From Streptomyces yangpuensis (GTDB taxonomy: Bacteria; Actinomycetota; Actinomycetes; Streptomycetales; Streptomycetaceae): a stretch of 64,000 bases of DNA. Position 1 is the first letter of the stretch; every line of letters starts with the position of its first letter. Below are positions 1 through 9,528 of this stretch, one piece after another. Below the pieces are notes generated by a model. That model did not search any database, was not told the origin of the DNA, and saw nothing but the letters and a program-made list of their open reading frames with translations. A program made the translations under genes and the position numbers. The DNA lies in assembly GCF_001005295.1 (NCBI RefSeq), contig NZ_LBMK01000002.1, positions 1 to 64,000 on the forward strand, written 5' to 3'.

Positions 1-403
1 GTCGGTGCCGTGTCGGCGACGCCCAGGTCATCACCCGTTCCGCCGGAGAACCAGACCCGCTGGTGCCTATCCACACCAGGGACACGGTCATCAGCTGCTC
101 GGCAATGGCGTTCGGCACGGCGGAGGCATGCCCGAATCCACCGACCCCGACGGTGACAAGGACGCCGTCCAATCGGCCGAGCACAGACCGTGCCCAGGGG
201 CCCGACGCGGCGCAGGCGTCGAGGTCGCGGGCATCAAGGGTGCGCGTGGGGCAGCCCGACCGTGCGGCCAGGCCCACGAGGCTTCTCTCGTTTCGGCCGG
301 TCAGTGCCACGCGAGCACCCCGCCCGAGAAGCTCTGTCACCGCGATGTGACCCAGCTCGCCGGTCGCGCCCACCACCAGTATCCGTGCCGGACCCTCAGA
401 CAT
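1..403 (-). CDS. Partial SDR-type NAD(P)-binding protein
   Basis: The minus strand is open from an ATG at 403 to the window edge, so the 3' end is missing. The first ~20 residues carry a Rossmann nucleotide-binding motif (ILVVGATGELG), and residues to about 105 read like a short-chain dehydrogenase, including the RLDGVLVTVG segment typical of the strand 4 region. The last ~30 visible residues (after LMTVSLV) no longer resemble an SDR, which could mean a frameshift or a rearranged 3' end. The start overlaps the DUF4383 gene stop (396-403), so the two are probably co-transcribed. Substrate unknown. Confidence 0.55.
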   Translation of the reverse strand, partial: MSEGPARILVVGATGELGHIAVTELLGRGARVALTGRNERSLVGLAARSGCPTRTLDARDLDACAASGPWARSVLGRLDGVLVTVGVGGFGHASAVPNAIAEQLMTVSLVWIGTSGSGSPAERVMTWASPTRHR

Positions 404-950
404 GACGGTCCCGCCGCGCGGGCAGCCCACGCGGCGCTTGGGCTGTGGCACCGATCTGGGTGCGGGAGTCCGCTGCCTCCCGAGCAGCTTGTTCGGGGTG
501 CCGCTGACGCCAGTACGGGTTGTCGTGGGGCAGTCCGCCGCTGACGCGGCCGTACATCCCGAACGTCATGACGAGCAGTCCCATCAGAAAACTGAAGACG
601 ACGTTGGACATACCGAAGTCCAAGACGTTGCCGTCCCTACCGATGAGGAACAGGTGGACGAAGCCGCTCGTGACGAAGAGGACTCCAACGACGACGTTGA
701 CCGTAGAGGCGAGGTTGCCTCCGATGGCTGCGGCGACGATGAGGAGCAGCCCGAAGATTATCGAGATCGTGCTGAGTAGTCCGTTCGTCGACAGGCCGGC
801 GATGTGCTGCCCGCTCGTGCTGAAGGAGGACAGGCTGCCGGCGAAGCCGAGGCAGCCGAACAGGAGGAGCAGCAGACCGCACAGAGCCGCTCCGACCCGG
901 TAGATGCGGTTGAGCGGGTGATTCACGGGCAATTCATCGCGCAGGCGCAT
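396..950 (-). CDS. DUF4383 family membrane protein
   Basis: A 184-residue integral membrane protein with four predicted hydrophobic helices (roughly residues 17-36, 53-74, 78-100 and 107-128) and a hydrophilic C-terminal tail that includes HDNPYWRQRH. This pattern matches the DUF4383 family, common in actinobacteria and of unknown function. The ATG at 950 is preferred over upstream starts because a GGAGGG ribosome-binding site lies 4-9 nt before it. It overlaps the downstream SDR fragment by 8 nt, so the two are probably one transcript. Confidence 0.8.
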   Translation of the reverse strand: MRLRDELPVNHPLNRIYRVGAALCGLLLLLFGCLGFAGSLSSFSTSGQHIAGLSTNGLLSTISIIFGLLLIVAAAIGGNLASTVNVVVGVLFVTSGFVHLFLIGRDGNVLDFGMSNVVFSFLMGLLVMTFGMYGRVSGGLPHDNPYWRQRHPEQAAREAADSRTQIGATAQAPRGLPARRDRHV

Positions 951-1130
951 CGGGCCCTCCAGAGGATCGTTTTGTCCCGTCCCGAGAAATCCAGCATGGC
1001 CAGTGCCGACGGACGGCGAAACTCGCAATGTTTCTGCATCGAATCTCAGGGCACGTTCGTGGCTGGCGAGACGGCCATCAGGCCGGTGCTGCCGAGATCC
1101 TCGAGCCCTGGGGGTCCTCGGCCCCCGTAG

Positions 1131-2551
1131 TCACAGCTGTGTTGCGGCGAGGGTGCAGGTGCAACCGGCCGCCCCCGAACCCGAGTAGGCCGCGACTTCG
1201 AGGAAGTGAGTGCCGGTGGTCGTTGCGGTGAAGTTGAGGGCCTCATCGGCTCCGGCGCCGTCGATGACGGACCGCGCGAGGGTGCTCCCGCCTCCGTCGA
1301 GCAGGTACACGTCAGCGTCGTAATCGCTGGGGATGTCGCACCGGACGTCGGCTCTCTGTCCGGCGGTGAAGCGCACGGCGAAGTAGTCGCGGTCGCCGGT
1401 CGGGTCGAGCCTGCCGGTCAGCGTTGCCGGTGGGGCCAGGTTGGTGGCGTCGTCGGCGGTGTCGCGAGTGTTGCTGGGCTCGGTTTCGGTGAACGGGGCA
1501 TGCGGTGTGCTGGAGGTCTGCGGTGGCCCGTCGTAGAGATTGGCGTCCGGCACTCCCGCGCTGACGCTGCGCAGGTAGTTGCCGCAGCTGGGGCGGTCAG
1601 CGAAGTCGAAGCTCGCGCCCGGGGCGATCTTCCAGATCTTGAAGCTGCTGTAGGTGAGGGGTTTCCGGGCTGCGGCTTGTTCGGGCTGGTGGTCGCCGAG
1701 GACGACAAAGCCGCTCTTGCCGTAGACGGTGGCCAGGCCGTTCTTGTCGATGTGGAGCGCCCCCCTTCCTCGACGCCGACGCCCCAGGCGGATCCGGTCG
1801 TGGTCAAGCCGTCTTTGATGGACCGTGCGACGAAGGCCATCAGCCGGCCCATACGGTCGCGTGCGACGAAGTGTGACTCGTTGATGACGTTGTCATAGTG
1901 GTTCCAGGCGAACATGCCGCTGGTGAAGCTGACGTAGCGGTCGTGCGGGTCGGCGAGGGCTTCGCTGCTGCTGACGCTTCCGTTGCAGGCGTCGTAGACG
2001 ACGGGGCTGTTGATGTGATGGCCGGCGCTCCCGCCACCCGATCCTCCGCCTCTGGCTACCACGGACTCCACCGACGTTTCGAGTGCGGTCCCCTTCCAGG
2101 AGGCGTAGCGACACTGGTCGCCACCGGCAAAGCAGACGAACTCCGCTTTGCGTACGTCTGTGTTGAGTTGGCTATTGCCCGCGTCCGATGAGGCGGTCAG
2201 GGTCCACGTGGTAAAGGAGTTGACGCCGGGGAGCGCCATGACGGTGTCGCATTCGGGTGTCCTGCTGCCGCTGTTCGGCGCGGAGCCGGCCAGGACGACC
2301 ACGTCGAGGCTCCCGGAGCCGCCGCGGATGTCGTCGATCGCGGGGGCCATCGAGTCGGCCACGACCCCACCGGCGCCGTTCATGGTGTGTGCAGGGCCTT
2401 CCCAGGAAGGCCGGGACGCGTCGGCGGCATTGCCCAGGCGGATGCGTGATGCCGCCGCATGAGCGGCTTCGGTGCCGATGATGCTACCCGGCAGCGTCAG
2501 TAGGGCTGTCATGGCTGCGGCAAGTGCGGTTCGGTGGACGGTCCGTTGCAT
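1131..2551 (-). pseudogene. Exported cyanophycinase-like S51 peptidase with PPC domain, frameshifted
   Basis: Starting at ATG 2551 (GGAGGA site upstream), the first frame encodes a signal peptide (residues 1-35, ending AHAAA) and a peptidase-S51 core with FAGGDQ (about 141-146) and a nucleophile motif GGGSAGHH (Ser175). The frame breaks at a run of six C at 1760-1765, after GVGVEEGG. One extra base there restores reading into ALHIDKNGLATVYGK and onward to the TGA at 1131. The restored C-terminus (from ~1550 down) is a pre-peptidase C-terminal (PPC-like) beta domain with DRDYFAVRFTAGQRADV. Intact, the protein would be about 470 residues. The slip may be real decay or a sequencing error in the homopolymer. 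Family members cut cyanophycin or act as alpha-aspartyl dipeptidases; substrate here is inferred. It is divergent from the ABC operon at 2861. Confidence 0.75.
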
Positions 2552-2860
2552 GCCGTCCTCCTCGATGGGCGGGCATGGGGCGCGTGAATCGCCACACCTT
2601 GAGTGGTAGCGGAAGATACAAGTCATCCTCTGCTGTGGACAGGTGTAACGCCGAGATGGCCCGAGGTTCGGCATGAGGGCTCTCATATCGGAATGAAAGC
2701 CGTGAAGTTCAGGTCCTTGTGCTCGGATCTTGAACCTGAAGAAAAAGTAACGTGCGATACATCTAGTAAACCTAATGGTTCTTCTGTAACTTTCCAGATG
2801 GCTCGCCAGCGGCAGCCGTCCCCGGTGTCTCCCTCCCCTTGTGAACGAGGTCCGAGAGTC
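2552..2860. promoter_or_regulatory. Divergent promoter region between S51 peptidase and ABC operon
   Basis: This 309-bp gap separates two divergent genes and is markedly AT-richer (2,720-2,790) than its surroundings. It contains an inverted repeat TTCAGGT (2708-2714) / ACCTGAA (2734-2740). It could serve both promoters. The RpiR-family regulator encoded at 8155 is the obvious candidate ligand-responsive factor, but nothing in the sequence proves which protein binds. Confidence 0.4.
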
Positions 2861-3820
2861 ATGCACGCACGCATACGCTCCATCCGCCCCTTCTCGGCTG
2901 CGGTCACCGCACTCGGTGTGGCCGCCACCCTGTCGGCCTGCGGGAACGCTGACGACGTGTCCGGCGCTACGCCCGCCCCGTCCGGCGTTGCCGTCGCAGG
3001 GGTTCAGATCATGCGCGATCAGGCCTTGCACGAGGCTCTCCCGGAAGCGGTCAAGAAGTCCGGCACCGTGCGGGTGGCGACCGATGTGCCTTACGCGCCT
3101 TTCGAGATGTTCGTCAAGGAAGGCGAGAGCCGGCTGACCGGCCTGGACTATGACCTCGGGCAGGCCCTGGGAGCCAAGCTCGGAGTGAAGTTCGCCTTCG
3201 CTCCGCAGAAGTTCGACGGCATCATCCCTGCGATCCAGGCGGGCAAGTACGACGTTGCGATGTCCGCCATCACCGACACGAAGGAACGCCAGCAGGTGGT
3301 CGACTTCGTTGACTACTCCCAGTCGGGTTCCGGTCTGCTGGTCGCCGACGGCAATCCGGCAAAGATCGCCACCCTGGACGACCTGTGCGGGCACCCGGTC
3401 GGTGTCCAGTCCGCCACCAACCAGGCCGACCTCCTGAAGGCCCACCAGGCGCGCTGCGCGGAACTGGGCAAGCAGTCCATGGACATCCAGACCTTCCCCA
3501 AGGACTCGGATGCCCAGCTCGCCCTGCGCGCGGGCAAGGTCGTTGCGGACGTCCTGACCAAGCCCGCCGCAGGCTGGACCGCCAAGACCGCCGAGAACGG
3601 GAGCGCCTTCGACTCCGTCGAAGACCCCGCGGCCCAGGGCGGCTACAAGGCATCACCCAACGGCATCGCGGTTTCCAAGCAGCAGCCGGAGCTGACCGAC
3701 GCGATCCACAAAGCGCTCCAGCAACTCATCGACGACGGGACCCTGACCAAGATCTGCGACAAGTACGGCGTCGCCTCCATCGCGGTCAAGGAAGCCACCA
3801 AGAACGCGGGCGCACAGTGA
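2861..3820 (+). CDS. Polar amino-acid ABC transporter substrate-binding lipoprotein
   Basis: A 319-residue solute-binding protein of family 3. The N-terminus is a lipoprotein signal with lipobox LSAC (Cys27), so it is anchored outside the membrane. The mature part starts with [19 protein letters not shown] and contains [21 protein letters not shown], the classic amino-acid-binding signature. The ATG at 2861 is chosen because it places the signal peptide directly at the N-terminus. Its TGA overlaps the permease GTG by 3 nt (3817-3819), which marks an operon. The ligand is likely a polar amino acid or dipeptide; given the neighbouring peptidases, an Asp/Arg- or Glu-containing product is plausible but inferred. 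Confidence 0.9.
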   Translation: MHARIRSIRPFSAAVTALGVAATLSACGNADDVSGATPAPSGVAVAGVQIMRDQALHEALPEAVKKSGTVRVATDVPYAPFEMFVKEGESRLTGLDYDLGQALGAKLGVKFAFAPQKFDGIIPAIQAGKYDVAMSAITDTKERQQVVDFVDYSQSGSGLLVADGNPAKIATLDDLCGHPVGVQSATNQADLLKAHQARCAELGKQSMDIQTFPKDSDAQLALRAGKVVADVLTKPAAGWTAKTAENGSAFDSVEDPAAQGGYKASPNGIAVSKQQPELTDAIHKALQQLIDDGTLTKICDKYGVASIAVKEATKNAGAQ

Positions 3821-4788
3821 CCGACGCGACCGCACCCACCCGCACACCTTCGGTGATCACGAAGAAGACCGAGGACGAGGCGCTCGACGTGGTCCCGGTC
3901 AGGCACTACGGGCGCTGGGCCGCGGCGGTCACGGCAGTGGTCGCCCTGATCGGCCTGGCCGGGTCGCTCGCGAAGAACGACAACCTCCACTGGGACGTCG
4001 TCGGCGACTACCTGTTCGCCGGGTTGATCTTCGACGGTCTGGTCACCACGCTGTGGCTGACTGCCGCGGCCATGGCACTTGGCCTGGCCCTGGGCACCGT
4101 CATCGCCGTCATGCGCCTGTCGGCAAGCCCCGTGCTGTACGGGCTGTCATCCCTGTTCGTGTGGGCCTTCCGCGGGACCCCGCTGCTGGTGCAGATCATC
4201 TTCTGGGGTTACGCCGCGGCCCTGTACTCGCAGATCAAGATTGGTATCCCGTTCACGGAGGTCACCTTCGTCTCGTGGGACACCAACGCCGTCCTGACGC
4301 CCGCGGTGGCCGCCCTGCTCGCTCTCGGCCTGAACGAAGCCGCGTACGCCTCCGAGATCGTCCGCGCGGGGATCCAATCCGTCGATCCCGGACAGGCCGA
4401 GGCCGCGCACTCGCTCGGCATGCGGCCGGCCCTAACGATGCGACGCATCGTCCTGCCCCAGGCCATGAGGGTCATCATCCCGCCCATGGGCAACGAGACG
4501 ATCAACATGCTCAAGATGACCGCTCTGGTGTCGGTGATCGCCGCCCACGACCTCATGTCGAACATCCAGGAGGTCTACGCCCAGAACTACCAGGTCATCC
4601 CCCTGTTGGTGGTGGCCAGCTGCTGGTATCTGGTGCTGGTGTCGCTGCTGAGCATCCCCCAGGCCTGGCTCGAGCGCAGGTACGGACGGGGCGCCGCACG
4701 CAGCCAGAGCAATTCCGCCGTTCAGCGGCTGTTCGGCAGCGCGGGAACCCCTTGGGCCCGCCGTACGAAGAAGGAGGCCGGACGATGA
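3817..4788 (+). CDS. Amino-acid ABC transporter permease (HisM family)
   Basis: A 323-residue inner-membrane permease. After a hydrophilic N-terminus of about 40 residues there are around six hydrophobic helices. The EAA loop appears as [18 protein letters not shown], followed by [15 protein letters not shown], the conserved contact site for the ATPase. The long N-terminal extension and first helix are common in actinobacterial members. It starts with GTG overlapping the binding-protein stop and ends overlapping the ATPase start (ATGA), so the three subunits are translationally coupled. Confidence 0.92.
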   Translation: MTDATAPTRTPSVITKKTEDEALDVVPVRHYGRWAAAVTAVVALIGLAGSLAKNDNLHWDVVGDYLFAGLIFDGLVTTLWLTAAAMALGLALGTVIAVMRLSASPVLYGLSSLFVWAFRGTPLLVQIIFWGYAAALYSQIKIGIPFTEVTFVSWDTNAVLTPAVAALLALGLNEAAYASEIVRAGIQSVDPGQAEAAHSLGMRPALTMRRIVLPQAMRVIIPPMGNETINMLKMTALVSVIAAHDLMSNIQEVYAQNYQVIPLLVVASCWYLVLVSLLSIPQAWLERRYGRGAARSQSNSAVQRLFGSAGTPWARRTKKEAGR

Positions 4789-5549
4789 GCCAGCCCATGG
4801 TCCAGGCGCGCGGCGTCCGCAAGAGGTACGGCAGCCTGGAAGTCCTGCGCGGTATCGATCTGACGGTCGAGCGAGGTCAGGTCTGCTGCCTACTGGGGCC
4901 GTCCGGGTCGGGCAAGTCGACTTTCCTGCGGTGCATCAACCACCTCGAACGGGTCGACGGCGGCACGCTGAAGGTCGACGGCGACCTCGTCGGCTACCGG
5001 CGGCATGCGGGCAAGCTCCATGAACTGGGTGAACGGGAGGTTGCCGAGCGCCGCCGCGACATCGGCATGGTCTTCCAGCGCTTCAACCTCTTCCCGCACA
5101 TGACCGCCCTGGACAACGTCTGCGAGGCCCCCGTGAAGGTGGCGGGTGTGTCCAAGGCCGAAGCCGAAGCCGAAGCCCAACGGCTTCTGGAGCAGGTGGG
5201 TCTCGCCGACCGGGCAGGCCACTTCCCGGCTCAGCTCTCCGGCGGTCAGCAGCAACGCGTGGCTATCGCCCGCGCGCTGGCGATGAAGCCCAAGCTGATG
5301 CTCTTCGACGAGCCCACCTCAGCACTCGACCCCGAGCTGGTCGGCGACGTCCTGGACGTGATGCGGCGTCTGGCTGCCGACGGGATGACCATGGTCGTCG
5401 TCACCCATGAGATCGGCTTCGCCCGGGAAGTCGCCGACACGGCCGTCTTCATGGACGAAGGGGTCGTCGTCGAAGCCGGCGCCCCGCGGCAAGTCCTCAC
5501 GGAGCCGACGCAGGAACGCACCCGGGCGTTCCTGTCCAAGGTCCTGTGA
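4785..5549 (+). CDS. Amino-acid ABC transporter ATP-binding protein
   Basis: A 254-residue cytoplasmic ATPase of the GlnQ/HisP type. Visible motifs are Walker [10 protein letters not shown], the Q-loop FQRFNLFPH, the signature LSGGQQQR, Walker [14 protein letters not shown] and the switch His in VVTHEIGFA. Length is normal for the family. The start is ATG 4785 inside the permease stop, and the stop overlaps the GTG of the M20 peptidase, so import and hydrolysis genes are coupled. Confidence 0.95.
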   Translation: MSQPMVQARGVRKRYGSLEVLRGIDLTVERGQVCCLLGPSGSGKSTFLRCINHLERVDGGTLKVDGDLVGYRRHAGKLHELGEREVAERRRDIGMVFQRFNLFPHMTALDNVCEAPVKVAGVSKAEAEAEAQRLLEQVGLADRAGHFPAQLSGGQQQRVAIARALAMKPKLMLFDEPTSALDPELVGDVLDVMRRLAADGMTMVVVTHEIGFAREVADTAVFMDEGVVVEAGAPRQVLTEPTQERTRAFLSKVL

Positions 5550-6760
5550 CCGCCGCCGTCAGCCCCCAGCCGTCCACCCGGACCCTGCGGGCCCGCGCCG
5601 CCGCCCGGCACAGCGAATACCTCGCCGACCTCGCCGCCCTAGTGGCCATCGACTCCGGTTCCTACAGCCCCGACGGCGTCAACCGCGTCGCGGCCTGGCT
5701 CGCGGACCGCCTGGAGCGCTGCGGCGCCACCACGCGGACCGTGCCCGTCGGCCGTCACCGGGACCGGGCTCTGGGCAACGCGCTCGTCGCCCGGAAACAG
5801 GGCTCCCGACAGGCCTCCGCCGGTGGGCGCAGGATCCTCCTGGCCGGCCATATGGACACCGTTTTCGACGACGGTACCGCCGCCGCCCGCCCCTTCAGCC
5901 TCACCGGCTCACTGGCTCATGGCCCCGGTGTCAGTGACGACAAGGGCGGTCTGCTCGCCGGCCTGAGCGCACTGGAGATCCTCACCGAGGCCGGATTCGA
6001 CGACTACGACGAAATCGTATTCCTGGCCACGCCGGACGAGGAGATCGGCTCACCCGGCAGCGCGGCACTGACCCGTGTCCTCGCAGCCGAAGCAGACTTC
6101 GCGCTCGCTCTGGAATGCGCCAGGGAGAACGGCGATGTGGTCATCGCCCGGAAGGGCGTGGCCGAATACCTGATCACCATCGAAGGCCGGGCGGCCCACG
6201 CCGGCATCGAGCCCGAACGCGGCGCACACGCCGCCCTGGCAGCCGCCCACCTCACCATCGCGCTGCAGGCACTCAACGGACGAGAGGACGACGCCACCGT
6301 CAACGTCGGCGTTCTGCAGGCCGGAAGCCGCCCCAACATCGTTCCTGCACAGGCCGACCTCCGCGTCGAGGTGCGCGCCACCAGCGCCGTCTGCCTGGAA
6401 CGGGTCGAGGAAGCCATCATGGCCGCGGCGGCAGACCTGCCCGTACGAGGCACCACTGCCACCGTGCGGCAGCTGGACCTGTGCCCGGCGATGGAAGCCA
6501 CGGACGCCAGCCTCCACATGCTGTCCCTCGCCCGCAGCGCCGGCCGCGAACTCGGAGTCGCCTTCGGTGCCGCAAGCACCGGGGGTGTCGGCGATGCCAA
6601 CACCATCGCCGCCACCGGTACTCCGGTCCTCGACGGCCTCGGCCCGGTCGGCGGCGCCGACCACACCCCCGAGGAGTGGCTCGACACCACCACTCTCACC
6701 GACCGCATCACCCTGCTGGCCCTGCTGATCACCCGCCTTTGCCACACCACCACGCCCTGA
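5546..6760 (+). CDS. M20 family metallopeptidase (CPG2/ArgE-like)
   Basis: A 404-residue zinc peptidase without a signal peptide, so probably cytoplasmic. The co-catalytic metal site is seen as [10 protein letters not shown] (His102, Asp104), VSDDKGG (Asp131) and PDEEIGSPG (Glu165/Glu166). A dimerisation lid domain follows (about 185-300) and [12 protein letters not shown] lies near the C-terminus. Relatives include glutamate carboxypeptidase and acetylornithine deacetylase. Translated from GTG overlapping the ATPase stop, it is well placed to hydrolyse an imported peptide or N-acyl amino acid. The exact substrate cannot be read from sequence. Confidence 0.88.
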   Translation: MTAAVSPQPSTRTLRARAAARHSEYLADLAALVAIDSGSYSPDGVNRVAAWLADRLERCGATTRTVPVGRHRDRALGNALVARKQGSRQASAGGRRILLAGHMDTVFDDGTAAARPFSLTGSLAHGPGVSDDKGGLLAGLSALEILTEAGFDDYDEIVFLATPDEEIGSPGSAALTRVLAAEADFALALECARENGDVVIARKGVAEYLITIEGRAAHAGIEPERGAHAALAAAHLTIALQALNGREDDATVNVGVLQAGSRPNIVPAQADLRVEVRATSAVCLERVEEAIMAAAADLPVRGTTATVRQLDLCPAMEATDASLHMLSLARSAGRELGVAFGAASTGGVGDANTIAATGTPVLDGLGPVGGADHTPEEWLDTTTLTDRITLLALLITRLCHTTTP

Positions 6761-6771
6761 ACGGAGCCCCC

Positions 6772-8055
6772 ATGCCCGGCAGTCGCACCCGACGCAGCCT
6801 CTTGGCTGCCACCGTTACCACGCTGCTTGCAGCCCTCGCAGTGCCCGCGGCCGAAGCCGTCCCCAGACCCGCCGTTGCGGGTTCGCTGGTCCTGGTCGGC
6901 GGCGGACTCAAGGCCGACAACAAGGCCGTCTACGGCGAGATCATCAAGCGTGCCGGCGACAGCAGTGCCCGCATCGGCGTCCTGACCGCGGCCTCCGTCC
7001 CAGCCAGCCGGGACCCGCACGCCGATGATCCCGACCGGTGCAGCAACTCCGCCTGCAACGGCGCCTACTACGCCTCCCTGTTCAAGCAGCACGGCGCGGC
7101 CGACGCGCAATGGATACCCATCGACCTCGACCACATCGCCAACGCCGACTCCGACGCTGTCGTCTCCCAGGTCAACTCCATGACCGGCTTCTTCTTCGGC
7201 GGCGGCGACCAATACCGCTACATCACCACCCTCCTACACGGCGACGCGCACACCGACAGCAAGGTTCTGGCCGCCATCCGCGCCAAGCTCGCAGCTGGGG
7301 CCGTCATCGCCGGCTCTTCCGCAGGAGCCCAGATCATGGGCGGACGTGACATGGTCACCGGAGGCGAGTCCTACCAAGCCCTGCGTGATGGCAGCGCTCC
7401 CGGCTACTTCGACGATCCCACCCGCCTGGGACATCTTCCCGCAGGCGGCTTCGGATTCCTCCACTCCGGCCTTCTCGACACCCACACCGGCGCCTACGGC
7501 CGAGAGGGGCGCGCCTTGCGCCTGGCTTCCGACACCGGCCACACGCGCGTCTACGGTCTGGAAGAGAACACCGCCCTCGTCATCGACCGCCCCGGTACAC
7601 CTGCCGAGACCGCCACCGTCAAGGGCACACAGGGTTTGACCGTCCTCGACCTACGCCGAGCCCGCACGCGAACGACGACCGCCGGATGGTCCCTGAGCGG
7701 CGCCAGCTACACCTATCTCACCGATGGGGACCGCTACTTCCCACAGGCGTGGCAGGCCCTGCCCGCCCCCGGCAAACGCCTCCTCACCGCGACCACCGAA
7801 ACCCCGGTACCCGCCAACACCGACGTCTTCTGCTCACCCGACAACATCGGCGGTCGGCCCTACTCCCTCCTGGGCACTGCCCGGGCCCTCGTGGCCACGC
7901 GCACCCAGCGCACCGCGACGGCACACACCTTCGAGACCGGCCCGCGCTTCACCGTGACCCTCACGCGCACCACACAGCGGCGGGCGTGGGTCGGAGACAG
8001 CCGGTCCGGACCCGCGACGATCATCGGACTCACCATCGCCATTGCCCCGCACTGA
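6772..8055 (+). CDS. Exported cyanophycinase-like S51 peptidase
   Basis: A 427-residue protein with an N-terminal export signal (residues 1-30, RTRRSLLAA then a hydrophobic core; the RR pair suggests possible Tat use). The S51 core shows LVLVGGG at 39-45, FFGGGDQYRY at 141-150 and the nucleophile elbow VIAGSSAGAQIMGG with Ser183. YGLEENTALVID matches the strand that follows the active site in cyanophycinases. The C-terminal ~150 residues are a poorly conserved extension. It lies 11 nt after the M20 gene with its own GGAG site. Outside the cell it could release beta-aspartyl dipeptides or similar products for the importer; this role is inferred. It is a second, intact homologue of the broken gene at 1131-2551. 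Confidence 0.82.
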   Translation: MPGSRTRRSLLAATVTTLLAALAVPAAEAVPRPAVAGSLVLVGGGLKADNKAVYGEIIKRAGDSSARIGVLTAASVPASRDPHADDPDRCSNSACNGAYYASLFKQHGAADAQWIPIDLDHIANADSDAVVSQVNSMTGFFFGGGDQYRYITTLLHGDAHTDSKVLAAIRAKLAAGAVIAGSSAGAQIMGGRDMVTGGESYQALRDGSAPGYFDDPTRLGHLPAGGFGFLHSGLLDTHTGAYGREGRALRLASDTGHTRVYGLEENTALVIDRPGTPAETATVKGTQGLTVLDLRRARTRTTTAGWSLSGASYTYLTDGDRYFPQAWQALPAPGKRLLTATTETPVPANTDVFCSPDNIGGRPYSLLGTARALVATRTQRTATAHTFETGPRFTVTLTRTTQRRAWVGDSRSGPATIIGLTIAIAPH

Positions 8056-8081
8056 CCCAGGGGGCTACGGACACCCCGAGC

Positions 8082-8125
8082 TGCCGCGTCCGCCGCGCCG
8101 GGCACTAGGCTCGGCGGACGCGGCA
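8082..8125. terminator. Perfect 14-bp inverted repeat between S51 gene and rpiR-type gene
   Basis: Arms 8082-8095 (TGCCGCGTCCGCCG) and 8112-8125 (CGGCGGACGCGGCA) are exactly complementary with a 16-nt loop. It sits 27 nt after the S51 stop and 29 nt before the regulator start. A T-less hairpin of this strength fits actinobacterial termination or attenuation; an operator is the alternative. Confidence 0.6.
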
Positions 8126-8154
8126 CGAACCACCCGAAAGGAAGTCATCCGACG

Positions 8155-9024
8155 ATGAGCGGCACCCTCGCCGACAGCATCCGGGCCAAACTCGGCGACC
8201 TCAGTCCCGCCGAACGCAAGGTCGCCCGTGCGCTGCTCGCCGGATACCCCTCCATGGTGTTCGAGACCGTCGCCGTCATCGCCGAACGTGCCTCGGTCTC
8301 CACCCCCACGGTTCTCCGCTTCGCCGCGCGGATGGGGTACCACGGCTTTCCCGAACTCCAGGCAGCAGTCCGCGAGGAACTCGACGCCCGCAACGCCTCC
8401 CCCATCTCTCTGTACGAGGCCGCCGGCCTGGGGGTGTCGGACGACGGCACGAGCGCAGCCGGCCTGCTCGAACACGGCAACGCCGTGTTCGCCCCCGCTG
8501 TGGCCCGAACACTCGCCGAAATCCCTCCGCACGACTTCGAACGCGCGGTGGCACTGCTCGCCGACCGAAAGCGCCGCGTCACCCTCGTCGGAGGCCGCTT
8601 CACCCACCTGCTGGCCCAGTACCTCGGCCTGCACCTGATGCAGCTGCGCGAGGAGGTCCGCTTCCTGCCCGACCGGTCGGTGGAGCGCACCGCTGCATTG
8701 ACGCAGCTGAGCAGACGCGATGTCGTCGTGCTCTTTGATTACCGGCGCTACGAGGAGGACAAGACCGCGATCGCGCAGCTCACCCGCGAGGCCGCCGGTA
8801 AGGCCATCGTGTTCACCGACCCATGGCTCTCGCCAGCGGCCGCCCACGCAGACGTCGTCCTGCCCAGCCAAGTGGGCACCACGGCGCCCTACGACAGCCT
8901 TGTGCCCACTCTCGCCGTGATCGAAGTACTCATCGCCAGCGTAATCAACGCCCTGGGCACCGAAGCGCACCAGCAACTGGGCCGCAACGAGGAAGTCGCT
9001 CGGCGCATGGGCGCGGTCCAGTAG
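8155..9024 (+). CDS. RpiR/MurR-family transcriptional regulator (HTH + SIS)
   Basis: A 289-residue regulator. Residues 1-77 form the HTH_6 domain (LSPAERKVARALL, then ASVSTPTVLRFAARMGYHGFPELQ). Residues ~115-260 form a SIS domain with VTLVGGRFTHLLAQYLG, a position where sugar phosphates or other ligands bind in this family. The ATG has an AAAGGAAG site upstream. Its position at the end of the importer/peptidase operon suggests it controls that operon, although a strong hairpin separates it from the upstream gene. The ligand is unknown; some RpiR proteins near amino-acid transport genes are known to control them. Confidence 0.85.
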   Translation: MSGTLADSIRAKLGDLSPAERKVARALLAGYPSMVFETVAVIAERASVSTPTVLRFAARMGYHGFPELQAAVREELDARNASPISLYEAAGLGVSDDGTSAAGLLEHGNAVFAPAVARTLAEIPPHDFERAVALLADRKRRVTLVGGRFTHLLAQYLGLHLMQLREEVRFLPDRSVERTAALTQLSRRDVVVLFDYRRYEEDKTAIAQLTREAAGKAIVFTDPWLSPAAAHADVVLPSQVGTTAPYDSLVPTLAVIEVLIASVINALGTEAHQQLGRNEEVARRMGAVQ

Positions 9025-9046
9025 GCGTCGCCAGCTCCGAGAAGCG

Positions 9047-9448
9047 TTAGACCCGTTCGTGGCCTGGCTCGTAACTGCCGAAGGTCCACTCGTTGCCTTC
9101 CGGGTCAAGGACTCGGGCACGCCGAGACCCCCAGTCGGTCGATTCCGGGGGCAGCACGGGGTGACCGCCTGCGGCGGCGGCCCTTTCGAACAGCGCGTCG
9201 ACGTGCTCGGTGAGGATGTAGAGCTCTCGCCCCGTGGAGTGCCCCATGAGGCACGGCGTCTGACACTCCTCGTCGTAGCTTGCAACCATGATCACCGAGT
9301 CCCCGGACCGTAGCTCGGAGTGGATGACGCGCCCGCTCTCCTCCTGTCGCAGGACCGTCTCGAACCCGATCGTCTCCAGCCACCTGATGGCGCCGAGGAC
9401 GTCGCGATAGCTGACATAAGCGAACACACGGGGCTCACTCGCTGGCAC
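9047..9448 (-). CDS. VOC family (glyoxalase/bleomycin-resistance-like) protein
   Basis: A 133-residue protein with two beta-alpha-beta-beta-beta modules typical of the vicinal oxygen chelate fold: FAYVSYRDVLGAIRWLETIGF at the start and ARVLDPEGNEWTFGSYEPG at the end. The start is GTG 9448 with GAGGAG nine bases before it. Such proteins act as metal-dependent isomerases or antibiotic-binding proteins; sequence alone does not tell which. It is convergent with the RpiR gene. Confidence 0.8.
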   Translation of the reverse strand: MPASEPRVFAYVSYRDVLGAIRWLETIGFETVLRQEESGRVIHSELRSGDSVIMVASYDEECQTPCLMGHSTGRELYILTEHVDALFERAAAAGGHPVLPPESTDWGSRRARVLDPEGNEWTFGSYEPGHERV

Positions 9449-9528
9449 AGTGATCAGCTCCTCGTTGGTATTCGATGCCGACCCGATTCCCTGGACCGAC
9501 GAGCACGTCCTGGATCAGTCAAGCATTC

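Noticed and set aside
1418..3445. 675-codon minus-strand frame as one protein
   Set aside because: The part upstream of 2551 is antisense to the binding-protein gene; signal peptide and ribosome site place the true start at 2551, and the part below ~1760 is out of frame.
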